Of a stretch of 64,000 nt of DNA, positions 23,504 to 34,776 are shown one piece after another. The stretch's first letter is position 1. Each line of letters starts with the position of its first letter. A model generated the notes under the pieces. It was not told the DNA's origin, made no database searches, and saw only the letters and a list, made by a program, of their open reading frames with translations. The position numbers were made by a program, and so were the translations under genes. This stretch comes from Nectonema munidae (Eukaryota > Nematomorpha > Nectonematoida > Nectonematidae), in NCBI GenBank assembly GCA_030549495.1, contig JAUIRK010001034.1, positions 1,302,001-1,366,000 on the forward strand. The letters run 5' to 3'.

Positions 23504-25610
23504 TCAAATCAAGATTTTTAGCCGGACAAACATATGAAGAAATTCTGTTGAGAAAAAGATACACATTTTTGTCATCATTGTATTCTTCATATATTCTCTC
23601 AAGTTGCTTTTCTTTTTCCTCTTTTTTTTCTTACTTCCGCCACTCCAACAATATCTAGATTCAACAGCTTCAATTTCTGTCATATCTTTCCACAATTTTT
23701 CTTCACAATTTATAAAAAAGGAAAAAACTTCCCAAACATTTGTTCTTTCTTGAGGTAAGCAAGATTTCATGCTAAAAATTTTAAAGATAAAAGTAAAAAT
23801 CTAAAACAAATCAAAATTTATTCAACCTGTTGTGAAAACCTTCACAGTGGTTATTAGTTCTCACTTTCCTTTTATACACGTTCCAACTTTTCAAATCATT
23901 TAAATTAAACCACGTGGTTTCAAAATATAGGAAAAATTCTTCGATATTAAAAACATTCATTAAACTTTTGATTTTTCTATACACTACTTTAACCTAAAAT
24001 TTAAAAAAATATATAAAGATTACAATTATAAATAAAATTAAAAAAATTATTCTTGTATAGTTAAAAAAAATATCTGAACATATAATATGAATTAAAATAA
24101 AAAGTGGAAGAAAAGCAAGAGCAAGTAAAAATTTGATACACTTGCGAAATGATTCGCTTGTTGAGTATAATCTTCCATAACCTAAGGCTTTGACTTTTCT
24201 ATAAATACTTTGGGAAAAATGAAAATAGCAGCCTGTAAATTGTGCATTTGGAAATTCCTAAAAAAAAATTTTATATTATAGTTTTAGTAAAAATTTTATG
24301 TAAAAAAACTTTTTTATTAGCAGATAAAATAGCACTTTCATAATCGGATGTAATAGTCTTTACTTGAGAAACATTAACATGTAACTTTATAAATTTCTCT
24401 TAAATAAAATGCAACAATGTTAAACCAAAAAATTAGAAATGATAAATAAAACCTGTAAGTTTCTTCTTTTTTATCACAAGCCAGTGAATACAAAATAGGT
24501 AGCTGCACTTTATTGTGGAAAGTATGAATTGTTACGATTTGAAGAAACATGTCAGGTGATTTTTTGAAAGTACAATCAATATAAATATTTTCGATTGTTG
24601 TAACTTGATTTAAATAATTAAAAATTTTGCCATGAAATACTATGAGCCTTTTATTTGATGGAACATATTTGTCCAGTTGTAAAAATGGTACCCCATTTAT
24701 TGTTTGGTATTTTTCGGGGATTGTAAAGGTAATCAATTTTGGGGGATTTAATCTTTTTTTATTGTATCGAATTCTTCGGAGAATTGTTTGTCTTGATGAT
24801 GTACTTTCTCTATCATCCTGAGTTAAGATTGACAAGTTATCTCTAAAAAAATTTTTTTAATTAAAAGTTATATTTCTTCAAAAAATTACTGATAAATAAG
24901 ACTGGTTGCTTTCATAGAGTTTTCTGCCTGATCTTTGATTTTTCTATTGAATTCAGCCACTCTTTCATTTATTTTATCATGATTGTGTGATACAATTTTG
25001 AGTGGTGTCATGGCTGCATTTTTTTATAGATAATTCTTCCTAAAATTTGTAAAAAAAATCCCTCATAATAAAACTTATATAATAACAATGTGTTATTGAT
25101 CACTACTCTCATAAACCTATAATTTTTAGAAGTAAAAATACAAAAAAATTAGAAAAATAAAATTTAAATAAGCAAAAAACCAATCTATCTAATAATTATT
25201 TATAAAGTAAGATTACATTATTTAAAAAAAATTAATTATTTTTTAATATTTTAATAAAAAAACTATCATATATTTTATTGAGTTTATAAAAAAAATTGTT
25301 TAATTGCAAAGTATCTAACGTTTTCAGATGTAAAAATAGTTATATTAAACTTTCAAACTGTTCTAAACGTAATTCTAAGCATGTATTCAAATAGAAATAA
25401 AAAAACTCAATTTATAAAAAATCAAAAAACTATTTATTTAATTAGTGCTAGAGTAATTATGAAAATTTTATTAAAGTTAATATAAAAATATTTTAAAAAT
25501 TAATTTGAAATAAAAAAGTTTACCTGGACACGATGGTCTTGTACAATAATAATGTAAAGTACTAAAAAACTCTTTTTTTTAAAATATAAGTAACCTTCAA
25601 TAAGCATCTT
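23504..25610 (-). pseudogene. MULE 1 transposase (FLYWCH finger + MULE DDE domain), broken
   Basis: Minus-strand exons can be followed by comparison with MULE 2. Finger: HYYCTRPSCPG (about 25550) and VSHNHDKINERVAEFNRKIK (about 24950). DDE domain start: TILRRIRYNKKRLNPPKLIT, then IENIYIDCTFKKSPDMFLQI with the first catalytic Asp (24374-24835). Second Asp: TITSDYESAILSA (about 24330). Then GCYFHFSQSIYRKVKALGYG (about 24210), and TNNHCEGFHNRLN with the catalytic Glu (about 23840). Last exon: TNVWEVFSFFINCEEKLWKD (23504-23770). At least three frame breaks exist (finger exon, second exon, end of the DDE exon), so this copy is inactive. Confidence 0.8.
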
Positions 25611-26977
25611 CAAATGAAACAAATTAAGAAAGAAAAAAATAAAGCAATAAAGAGTTATGAAAATAATGATAGTGAGAAGTGAGGTGAAGTGAAGTGATAA
25701 AACATGTGTGGTAGTGAAGTGATGAGGAAAATAAATGCTTCTTTTATTAGTAGCAAACCATATGCTTCAAATGCGGCAAAATCAAAAAAAAGAAAAATGT
25801 TCAGTTCAGACACTTAAAAATTGTCTGCCTTTCCCCATCCACACTAATTATTGTGAATAAGTGTGAAAATGTGATGTGAGAAGTGATTATGCGATGTGTG
25901 GCAGTGAAGTGATGAGGAAAATAAATGCTTCTTGCGTAGAAAGCAAACCATATGCATCAAATGCGGCAAGATCAAAAAAAAGAAAAATGTTCAATTCTTC
26001 TCCACATTCAATGCTTCTCCGTTTACCATCGTTTTCTCCTAGAACCCATACTAATTAGATTAACACATTTGTTTTTTTGGATTAGAAAAATATTAATTTA
26101 AAAATCTACCAAACATATCACATGTCAATTTTTATCACTAAGAATTTCGGTTCTAGGACATTTTGCCTACATGGCGATTTTGCCTACATTTTAATCCGGT
26201 TATCAATCGCGTGATAGCTATGATGAATTGAAGCCCTCTCTAACACTTTGATCGTGCCGCTTCTGCCTTGCAATGAATGCTGTCTAATTTTTCTCATCAT
26301 CACTTTATCGACGCACGTTCTTTTCCTCATCATTACTTCTTCTAAGGATGCGTAGCATTCACTACTTTTAGGAAAGATTTGGGGTTTTAAATCTGATGAT
26401 CATGCTAATTGAGAATAATATGAAACACTACGTAGTCAAAAAATTTTTTTTTATATTTCTCATGATTTTGTTAATTGAGAATAATACAAAAAAACTGCGT
26501 AGACAAAAATCCTTTTATTATTGTTTTTTGTATTTTTCGGTGGAAAACATGCAGTAGAATATCTAAAAATTACACCTGCAATCTAAACAGTATGTCCTAA
26601 AATCTAAACGTGCTAAAAATTTTCAACGATTTAGTAATTAGTTAGTTATTAGTTAAGTTTTTGAATTAGTTAATTAAAAATTGATGAAAATTTAACTTAT
26701 TTAATTAAAAATTTATAGATTCTAGAAAAAATTAAATTATGTACATTGTTAAAACAAAAACTCATAGTAGGTAAAAGCGTAATTATAGGTAAAATAGAAA
26801 CCTAAATAAAACTCGTTAAAGATGTTAACTATATCTTTAACTATATAAACTAACTATATAAAACTATATAGTGTTAAATGATTTAAACACTATATTTACT
26901 AGCCAAATATAAAAATTAATTCAAAGTAAACAGAAAAAAAATTTATTTGTATAGTTAGTTTAGTTCAAAATTAACAG

Positions 26978-29900
26978 TCAATTGTTTAATATATTTGAAA
27001 TGCTGAACGAAGATGAAGCATTCAATATTGAAAAATTTACACAAAATTCGTCATCAGTATTGGATGTTTCCATGTTCTGAGGAGAGGATATACATATTGA
27101 AATTCTACTTAAAAACATGTATAAGTTTTTGTCTACTAGATATGCTGCATATATTTCCTCAATCATTTTTTCTTGATCTTCTTTTCTGTCTTTCTTGCCT
27201 CCACTCCAGTTATATTTTGAGTTTAATGACTCTATCTCAGGTACGTCAACCCAAAGTCTCTCCTCACTTTTAATAAAAAAATCAATCACTTCCCATGTTG
27301 AAGTCTTTTCATAATTTAATGACGATTTCAAACTTAAACATGGTACAATTAAAGCAAATTATTTATACAAAAAAAAATTCACCTGTTGTGAAATCCTTCG
27401 CAATGATTGTTTGTTCTTATTTTCCTTTTAAAAACGTTCCACAGAATTATTCTATTGAGCCAGTTGTTTTCAAAATATAAAAAAAATTCTTCAAGATTGA
27501 AAATATTCATCATTCTTTTCAGCTTTCTATAAGCAACTTTGATCTTTGGTTAAAAACATATTAATATTAAAATAATTTAAGGTTAATATATGTGATAATA
27601 ATTGTAATGATTATAAACCAAAATGATACTTCATTCTCAGGTAAGAACGCTAAAGCAAGTAACATTTTTATGCTCTTTCTGAAGGATAAACTTTTTGAAT
27701 ATAAGGGACGGAAGCCCATTTCAGATAGCTTTCTGTATATGCTCTGACAAAAATGGAAATAGCATCCGTGGTAGATAACGTTAGGAAACGACTAAAAATT
27801 TATGATTTCCTAAGTATAGAGTATTTATATATGTAAACTTACTTCTCGTGCAGCTGAAATGATCGCCTGCTCAAAATCACCAACTATAGTTTTCAATTGA
27901 TTTGAATTTATAATTTCTTTTAAATGATCGAAAATTAGTCTTAGATAGCAAAATACCTGTATAATATAGCAAAATACATATATGGTAAATACCTGTATGT
28001 CTGTTGTTTTTTGTCACAAGCAATAGCATATAAAATTGGTATTTGAGTAATATTTAAGAATGCGTGTATTGTTATAATTTGATAGAAGTGACACGGCGCT
28101 TTTTTAAAAGTTCCATCTATGTATATTTCGAATAAATTAGATGTTTGAACTAAATGAGTAAGCATTTTTCCATTAAAAATAATCAATCTTTTATTTTCAT
28201 TCGTAAAACAGTCTAACTTTAGAAAATTAACGCCATTGGCTTTAGTGTACTTTTCAGGTATATCAAAATGTAAATTGGAAGGAGGCTTGACTCTCTTTTT
28301 GTTGTAACGAATTTTTCGTAGAATACTTCTTTTGAAACTCAGCGTTTCTCTGTCTTCCCGATTTAACTTTGTTATGTTTTCTCTTTAAAAAGATAAAATA
28401 AATATACACGCTAAATTTAAAAAAAAAGTACGATATATTTGGATAGTTGACTTATTTGAAGTTAGTGCTTCCAGTTTTATATTTTCATTAAACTTCTCTA
28501 TACGCTCATTTATTTTTTCATGATTATGATCAAAAAAATTGAGAACATCATTGGAGCCGTCATTTTTGACAATAACTTTTCCTAACAAAATAAAAAACTA
28601 CGACATAAAACGTCTTCCAGTTTATTTAAGAAAATGAAAAAATGATTTTACCCTAGGAAGCCTAAAAATTTTGCCTACCTAGAAAGCCCATACCGGTCAA
28701 TTGACCTGTTTAAATTTGTTTACAGTTTTTTTTTAAATCTAGAAACTATAAAGCATTTAAAAATACTGGTTTATTTTTTTTGAACACGTTGTAAAATATA
28801 TTACATAAAATATAAAAATTAAAATATTATTTTAATTTTTTTTACTAAAATATATAATTTTTAAACTAAAAATATTTTTAAACTTTAAAATAAAGTGGCG
28901 TGGCAAATGATTAATATTTCAAAAAATAAAAGTTTGCTTTTAAATGATTCCGATTCAATAAGTGACAGTTTTGAATCCGAAAATTCTTTTTTTTCTTCAA
29001 ACAATATTTCAAGTTATAGTGAAACTTAAAACAATGAGCAATTATTTCCTTGTAAGAGTAAATCTTCATTTATGCAATATATGCCATCTAAGCCGGGCAA
29101 ATTTGGTATCAAGTTTTGGATGATTTGCGATACAGAATCTTATTACATTCTAAACTCCTATCCATATATGGGAAAAGAGGAAAGAATCGGTTCGTTATCA
29201 GAAAGTATCGTCATGAATCTGATTGAACCGTATAAAAATCAAGGATTAAATATTACCGTTGATAATTTCTTTACAAATCTGAATTTAGCACAAAAACTTC
29301 TACGACAAAAAACTACTTTAGTAGGTACTATGCGGTCCAATAAAAAAGAAATTCCTACCCTTGATGATAACATATCTCTATCATGTTATAAAGCTAAAAA
29401 AAATAAAGTGGTGTACATCCTATCATCCATGCATGATAAAATCGAAATTTCATCATCTAAAAGAAAGAAACCAAACACAATTTTATTTTATAATTCCACA
29501 AAAGGAGGAGTTGACACAGCAGACGAAATGTTGAAAACATATTCAACTAAATGTGCCACAAAAAGGTGGCCTTTATCAGTATTTTTTAACTTGATAGACA
29601 TTATCTGCCTAAATTCTTTTATAATATGCACAAAGCTTGAAATATTTACGGCAAGCAGAAAAAAGTTTCTTATTGAATTAGGAGAAACTCTATGTGAAGA
29701 TAATATAAATCGAAGGAAAACTAATTCTCCTAATTTACTTATCGCCAGATCTTCAACAAATAATATTGAAAAAGAAACACGAAGAACAACATGTAGAGTA
29801 TGTATGAAAAATAAAACAAAAGTAAGTTGCTATGGATGTTCGAAATACATTTGTGGTACTTGTTCAGTAAAAGTTTGTGAAAAGTGCATTTTGAAAAAAT

Positions 29901-30362
29901 AAATTCAAATTGAAAATTTTATTTTTTAGTTTTATAAATTTGTTTTTAAATAAATAAAAATGATAATAATAATTTAATTAACAAATAGAGATTTTTAAGT
30001 TTACATAATTCTATATTATGCAGACCGATCAATTGACCGGTCTGGGCTTTCTAGATATATTTTGAATCAGTGGTAAGACTTTTGCGAACCATGACAAAAT
30101 TTTTACTGTATACCGTAGGGAACAATGTTAAATTTAGACTTGTGAAGTATCCACTGAAAATAACGGGAATTTTTTTTGCAATGAAGTTTTTAAATGAATC
30201 TAGCGGTCAATTGACCGGTATGGGCTTCCTAGGGTTAAAACGTTTAATATTTTCTAATTTATTATAAAATATACCTGGACAGTTCCTTTTTGCACAGCGA
30301 TAATGAATTGTAGAATTGAACACTCTGTTAATATGATACTTAAAATCTTCAATTATTATCAT
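26978..30362 (-). CDS. MULE 2 transposase gene, about seven exons
   Basis: Exons on the minus strand: 30362-30275 (Met start, IHYRCAKRNCP, first half of a FLYWCH finger); ~28581-28433 (GKVIVKNDG ... FFDHNHEKINERIEKF, second half with HNH); ~28384-27843 (SILRKIRYNKKRVKPPSNLH; YIDGTFKKAPCHFYQIITIH with catalytic Asp 1; TIVGDFEQAIISAARE with Asp 2; donor gtaagt); 27791-27630 (54 codons, HGCYFHFCQSIYRKLSEMGF); 27543-27383 (KIRTNNHCEGFHN with the catalytic Glu; donor gtgaat); 27332-26978 (TSTWEVIDFFIKSEERLWVD to a stop). Junction phases agree at most joints. The exception is around 27950-28010, where a ~25-bp local duplication disturbs the frame or marks a tiny intron. The product would be a nuclear DNA-cutting transposase that binds the long inverted ends. 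Confidence 0.7.
28651..30234 (+). mobile_element. piggyBac-type element, internally deleted
   Basis: The ends are CCCTAGGAAGCC on the left and, read inward from the right, CCCTAGGAAGCCCATACCGG. The right flank is TTAA; the left flank reads ttta, a one-base decay of TTAA, the invariant piggyBac target. The palindrome CCGGTCAATTGACCGG or close variants occurs three times, at 28693-28708, 30024-30041 and 30203-30218, and probably serves as a subterminal binding site. A piggyBac transposase with a central deletion lies on the plus strand. It sits inside the first intron of the MULE 2 transposase, opposite in orientation, and is therefore younger than MULE 2. Confidence 0.85.
28907..29902 (+). pseudogene. 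piggyBac transposase, deletion derivative keeping the DDD triad
   Basis: A short acidic N-terminal piece starts at 28907 (LLLNDSDSISDSFESE) and ends at a stop. The main open frame, 29072-29902 (276 residues), begins near PSKPGKFGIKFWMICDTESY, which holds the first catalytic Asp, continues with ITVDNFFTNLNLAQKLL (second Asp) and TKGGVDTADEMLKTYSTKCA (third Asp). The C-terminus has a cysteine-rich zinc-binding segment (TCRVCMKNKTKVSCYGCSKY, then CGTCSVKVCEKC) that recognises the ends in this family. Full piggyBac proteins are about 550-600 residues, so roughly the dimerisation/DNA-binding N-terminal half is missing. Confidence 0.85.
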
Positions 30363-30826
30363 TTTGAGGACTCGGTACACACAAGTAATGATGATGAAAA
30401 GAGCGTGAGTCGATAAAGTGATGAGGAGGAAAATTAGACAGGTTTTACTGCATGGTTGTTTAAGAAGGCAGAAGCGACACGATCAAAGTGTTAGAGGGAG
30501 CTTCAATTCATCATAGCTATCATAGCTATCACATGCTGTTATAGAAAATACTGTTATCTCATGCTACATTAAATTGTAGGCAAAATCGCCATGTAGGCAA
30601 AATGTCCGTTTGCCATAATTCATCACTATATCTCATCCATCTCCTAATGTGGATGGCGAGAAATGTCTCTTGGCGAGGAATAGCCGCTTGCCCATACGAC
30701 ATTTCATCTCGCAAACAAAAGTCATCTCTTACTAATCCAAAAAACAAATCAGCTAATCTAATTAGTAAGTGATAAGTAAGTTTGTTTTTTATGCTCAAAC
30801 TGATAAATTTCAATTTTCAATTTTAG

Positions 30827-31006
30827 ACTTTCTTTAATACTAATGAACACTTGGTCACGCTTTATTTGAGCAATAATGTTCCTTTTTTTCGTGAAACAAG
30901 GTCAATTGAAAATGGAAGACTGGATATAAACGCAGAACTTCTTCAAAATGGGCAAACTTTTATGTGCAGATTAACATTTTATAATCAAGCACAATATCAA
31001 ATATAA
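30827..31006 (+). CDS. Possible terminal exon of an unidentified host gene
   Basis: An acceptor with a pyrimidine-rich tract (tttcaattttcaattttag) is followed by 59 open codons and TAA. The peptide runs TFFNTNEHLVTLYLSNNVPF and later GRLDINAELLQNGQTFMCRL. AATAAA lies 115 bp further on. There is no Met at the front of the frame, so it needs upstream exons. The exon lies only 60 bp past the right end of MULE 2, so the MULE pair may sit in the intron before it. The acceptor text resembles that of the exon at 20623, but the peptides show no clear similarity. Product unknown. Confidence 0.4.
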   Translation, partial: TFFNTNEHLVTLYLSNNVPFFRETRSIENGRLDINAELLQNGQTFMCRLTFYNQAQYQI

Positions 31007-31120
31007 AATGTCTGCATACCTTTAGATTATCTTTTCATTAAAAATATGAAAGAAAAATATGTGTTCTATCTTTTAACTTTCTGTTAAATATATTATAAAA
31101 AGCAGATCAATTGTTTGTTC

Positions 31121-31126
31121 AATAAA
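31121..31126 (+). terminator. Candidate poly(A) signal AATAAA
   Basis: Follows the stop of the possible terminal exon by 115 bp; spacing is typical of a short 3' UTR. Confidence 0.35.
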
Positions 31127-31149
31127 TGTTTTAATGATTTTTGAAAATC

Positions 31150-32143
31150 ACCATTTCACGCTTTTATAGTACCAGACAAACAGACGACTTTATTGAGTTT
31201 CTTTCGATTTCATCTAAAAATTGGACATTTTCGCCGGTCCATTTTTGGATCATTGATATTAAATTGGTAATAACCCCTTAATCCTTTAAAAACACTCGTC
31301 AGTTGTCTCTATACTAAAGCTTTCACATAAAAAATATATCTGGTTATAAAAGAAATAAGATTAATATTTTTTTTAATTGTTGCAAAAAAGATAATTAATT
31401 AGGTGAAAAGTTATAAATATTTAATTATTTTAAGAAACTCTTCTCTGTTATATTTCATACTGAAAAATTATTTCTTCAAATATATTATTAACATTTCAAA
31501 GAATCTCGCATTATACAAATGATGTGTCTGTGTTTGTCTGTTATTATTTTTTAATACAATAACAATGATAACACAAAATAATTTTTTAATTTAAATAATT
31601 ACTAATATGTGTGGCCTGGCAAGAAAATGGGTGAAATAAAAATATATAACAATACTCTATTACCAGCTCTCGTTCAAACATAAATATCTGTGTATGTTTT
31701 TATTTTAAGCATTTATTTAATATTATTTTTAATTTCAAGTTCTTATTTGTAAATAAAGAACATATTTTTGTGTATTTGGGTAAAAAGTCCTACCGTTGCT
31801 TATTTAAAGATAAGGCTGTCGTAGCTCGAAAAAGTGAAAAATCACTGAACAACAAAATTTTGATTTAAAACTTCGAAAAAAAGTGAAAGTATAAATTTAT
31901 TAAAAATGATAAGACTAGCGAAAAAGTGAAGATTATGAAAGAAATAAAAGTTTGAAAGGATCAGCTATGATTGCAAAATTCAGGCTCCATCTGCCATCTA
32001 AAATGCCTGCCGAATGGAACATGCTGAAGAATAGTAAACTTTTTGAGCACCTTAAAATAAGTTAACGTTCTATATATGAGAAAGTATTTTTATATAATAT
32101 ACTAGGATAAGCTTGTTCACTTTCGTTTCGCTCGAGACATTGG
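31150..32143. other. No gene seen
   Basis: AT-rich DNA between the possible terminal exon and the left arm of the large inverted repeat. No open frame with a recognisable motif and no clear repeat ends. Confidence 0.4.
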
Positions 32144-32440
32144 ATTCTAGGTCCTGTGAAAAATCATTGTTACCCGCGTGACTCTAGGTCCCCTCAAAGA
32201 TCATTGGTACTGGGATAGAACTCCTGAAGGAACCCCTGAAAAGATCATTGATACCACCAGTAAAGATCATTGCTACCCTCCGTAAAGATCATCTTCCGTA
32301 AATATAATTGGTACCTGGGTAAATATGATTGGTACCCCACGTAAAGATCATTGGCGCCCCCGTAAAGATCATTGGGAATCCTAATAATCATTGATATCCC
32401 GTAAAAAGATCATTGGTACCCCAAAAGATCAAAGTTATGA
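32144..32440 (-). repeat. Array of CCAATGATCTTTAC-type units (left)
   Basis: About twelve degenerate units of roughly 18-30 bp, each reading aaagatcattggtaccc or a variant on the plus strand, sometimes joined by gactctaggtccc. The array has a matching partner at 63650-64000. Subterminal repeats like this often bind transposase in hAT and related elements. Confidence 0.75.
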
Positions 32441-33439
32441 TAACTTACTACACAAAATCTAAAAGACCTCTACTTATCTTAAACTAAAATAAAGAAAGGA
32501 ATTAGCAAATTAGATTATCATTAGAAATAAATTAAAGGAAAGAATATTAAAAAAGTAGATTAAAACAATTTATTTTTTGGTATATAAAATCGAAAGTAGA
32601 AAATGTGTTTATTCAAAGTAAAAATAGTTCCGTTGTAAATTTATTGAAGAAATCTTTTAGTTTAAAATTTTAAAGTAAAAGAATTTAGAAACAAAAGAAT
32701 TTATATTAAAGAAATCTATTATCAAAATCTTAGATATAGAAAAATGATCAATCGTTTGGAAATGAAATTACGAAAAAAAACTTTAATAAAGGATCTTGTT
32801 TTATTAATAAATTATAGATTTGAAATGGTAACAAACAAATAAATTAACTTTCTTGAGAAGAATAAATAGACCCAATTTAATAGCTATTTAGTTGAACTAG
32901 TTGTATGCTTGCAGTTGTGTTTGAGCAGCAAGTTTTGAAATTGATAGTTTAATGTTTGTTAGATCGTGTCTCATTCCATATACAACATGCATACTGTTTC
33001 TTTTAAAATTGACAAGAGTTGAAAACCATAGCTCACAGATCGTATGATAGATCAGGAAAAGTTAAGATGTTTAGCAATATTAACTTTGAAGAACTGATTT
33101 AGATGGATCTGAGACTCATCCATAATTTCACAAAAAATTACAAACATAGTCATGTTTCCAAGATTGGTTTTCAAGGACGAGCTCAGCAGTTTAAAAAGGC
33201 TAGAAGATTATTTTGACAAAGGAATGTGTTTTCTTCTCTTGAATTTCAAATAGGCTAAACAAGTGGTCAAAAATATGTGCATTTTTTATCTGGAGGTCAG
33301 GATAACAGCGTTTTCCTTTGTTATAATCACCATACTAATGTGTAGAAATGAAGACTTTGTTGTGAGCATCCACGTCTTTATAGTTCTTAACATTGTCAAG
33401 CATTGAGTGCTGTAATTTGCAAATCATTTATAATTTTAT

Positions 33440-33694
33440 TTACAGAAACAGAGATACTTCTTGCAAAAAAATGGGCAAATCATGCAGCCAATGCCTTTGG
33501 ATAGGCACTCTAACTTCAATCCCATCATAACACCCAACATAATGCTCCTTCATATTAATAGTCATTCTAAAAATACCCTTTTTTTGAAGCTGTTTATCCA
33601 AAGAAGATTCCCTGATTTCAAAATACAGGGTTTTATAAGTGTTTTCGCAATAGTGTAAGGCTTTTTTGTTCAGAAATTTCCAATGTAATTTCAT
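33440..33694 (-). pseudogene. 84-residue open frame in the left arm, function unknown
   Basis: The frame KLHWKFLNKKALHYCENTYK ... GIFRMTINMKEHYVGCYDGI is shared with 62381-62638, differing by one residue (I/V) before the ends diverge. The overlapping frame on the same strand (VVVKAPDEITLEISEQKSLT) is equally open for a stretch, so the true frame is uncertain. I recognise no domain. Confidence 0.25.
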
Positions 33695-34439
33695 CTGGGG
33701 CTTTTACTACAACTCCATTCTCTTGATGAAATAACTCACTGGTATTGAAGACTGTATATACAAGTATAAAATTTGAGGTGGAGAATGGTTTTGCACTCCC
33801 TTGAAAACGGAACTAAAAGACCTAACTCCATTGGGTTTGGGTATTTGCATATAAAGATGTACGAGCAAAAGAAGTGATATATGTTTTACTTTTATAGTTA
33901 TAATCTATATAAATTAGCACTATAATATTTTTTATATATTGTCAAATCTCAAAGGATTGGTATATAAGGGCAAAATAAACAAATTTGTACATGAATTTGA
34001 AAAATAAAAAAAATCATTCAATAATAATCAAAATTTCTAATGTTATAAGTTCAAATAAGGAGGATAACTCATTGACTTTTATATAATTTTTTGTTTTAGT
34101 TATAGGGGCAACATTTTTATCCTATAACTTTAGGGTAGTTTTGAAAAACCTAATAAATTTAGAATATATTTATAGACCGAGACATAACTAAACTTATGTA
34201 TAAATTGAAAATATAACAATATTTATTGATTTTATTATGCCCAATAAAAATCAATTTATTTGTTAGAAGACAGACTGAATATTTAATTAAAGCTGCCAAA
34301 CTATAAGAGTCTGTAAGAAATTGGAGTGTATTATAAAGACGAACGTTGCTAATTTTTGTGTTGTTATGGCACTTCTAAGATACATTTTTATTCCTTTAAA
34401 ACCTAATTTCCTTCTTTTTGATGTGTCTGGTACGACCAC

Positions 34440-34776
34440 CTACAATTTTGCGTCTTGGTAATTTTGGTTTGTGCTTTTCATTAGAGATAGTTTAATAAAT
34501 TTCCAAAAAAAAACAAAATCTGAAGGCTGACTTCTGCAAAATCCTTTTCGTGTATAAGCAGCTTTTACTTTTCCAGCAGAGATGTCTATTAGATTGTTCT
34601 TTGTTAGTAAAACGTGTAACTTCATCGGCTATAATATCAAACCACTTTCCGTTGAGAATATATTCCAAAAAAGAAAACAAAATTTTATTTACAAAGAGAG
34701 TTAATAGCTCATTAATAATAACAGAAGACATACCACCCTCTTTCTTCAATCCAATATTTTGGCTCAGATACATCAA
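34440..34776 (-). pseudogene. DUF4371-type hAT transposase fragment (left arm)
   Basis: LEYILNGKWFDIIADEVTRF followed by TNKEQ matches the 'KYFSIIADE.TDISNKEQ' core of the DUF4371 domain, which belongs to hAT transposases of the ZMYM1/THAP-associated type. Upstream, LMYLSQNI corresponds to the 'Y.S..IQNEII' start of the motif. Downstream text on the same strand (PKLPRRKIVGG ... RTRH) resembles the 'P..PR..GRQTHR' segment that follows in the family. In-frame continuity is lost in between, so the gene is broken. Flanking hAT domains (finger, dimerisation) were not recognised. Confidence 0.6.

Larger units (their letters stand above)
22514..26046 (-). mobile_element. MULE transposon 1 with long terminal inverted repeats
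   Basis: The left end (22514-22836, starting ggttctaggagaag) matches the right end (25812-26046) in inverted orientation through gaatgtggagaagaattgaa, the tttgatgcatatggtttgct region and ggaaaggcagacaattttta. The arms are interrupted by length differences: the left carries an AT-rich tgttgaa repeat, the right a different indel. Inside the right end a ~190-bp unit is tandemly duplicated (25706-25804 and 25895-25995, each with gtgaagtgatgaggaaaata). Between the arms lies a broken MULE transposase on the minus strand. No clear target duplication was seen. The element touches MULE 2 at 26046-26049. Confidence 0.8.
26049..30767 (-). mobile_element. MULE transposon 2 with long inverted repeats, near-complete
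   Basis: The outermost left sequence tactaattagatta and the right end taatctaattagta match in inversion, as do tttggattag/ctaatccaaa just inside. After a diverged gap the arms match again over roughly 190 bp (26156-26345 against 30395-30607), starting ggacattttgcctacatggc and containing aacactttgatcgtg. Between them lies a multi-exon transposase gene on the minus strand. A piggyBac element (28651-30234) is inserted in its first intron. Orientation equals that of MULE 1, whose right end abuts at 26046. No target duplication was recognised. Confidence 0.8.
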
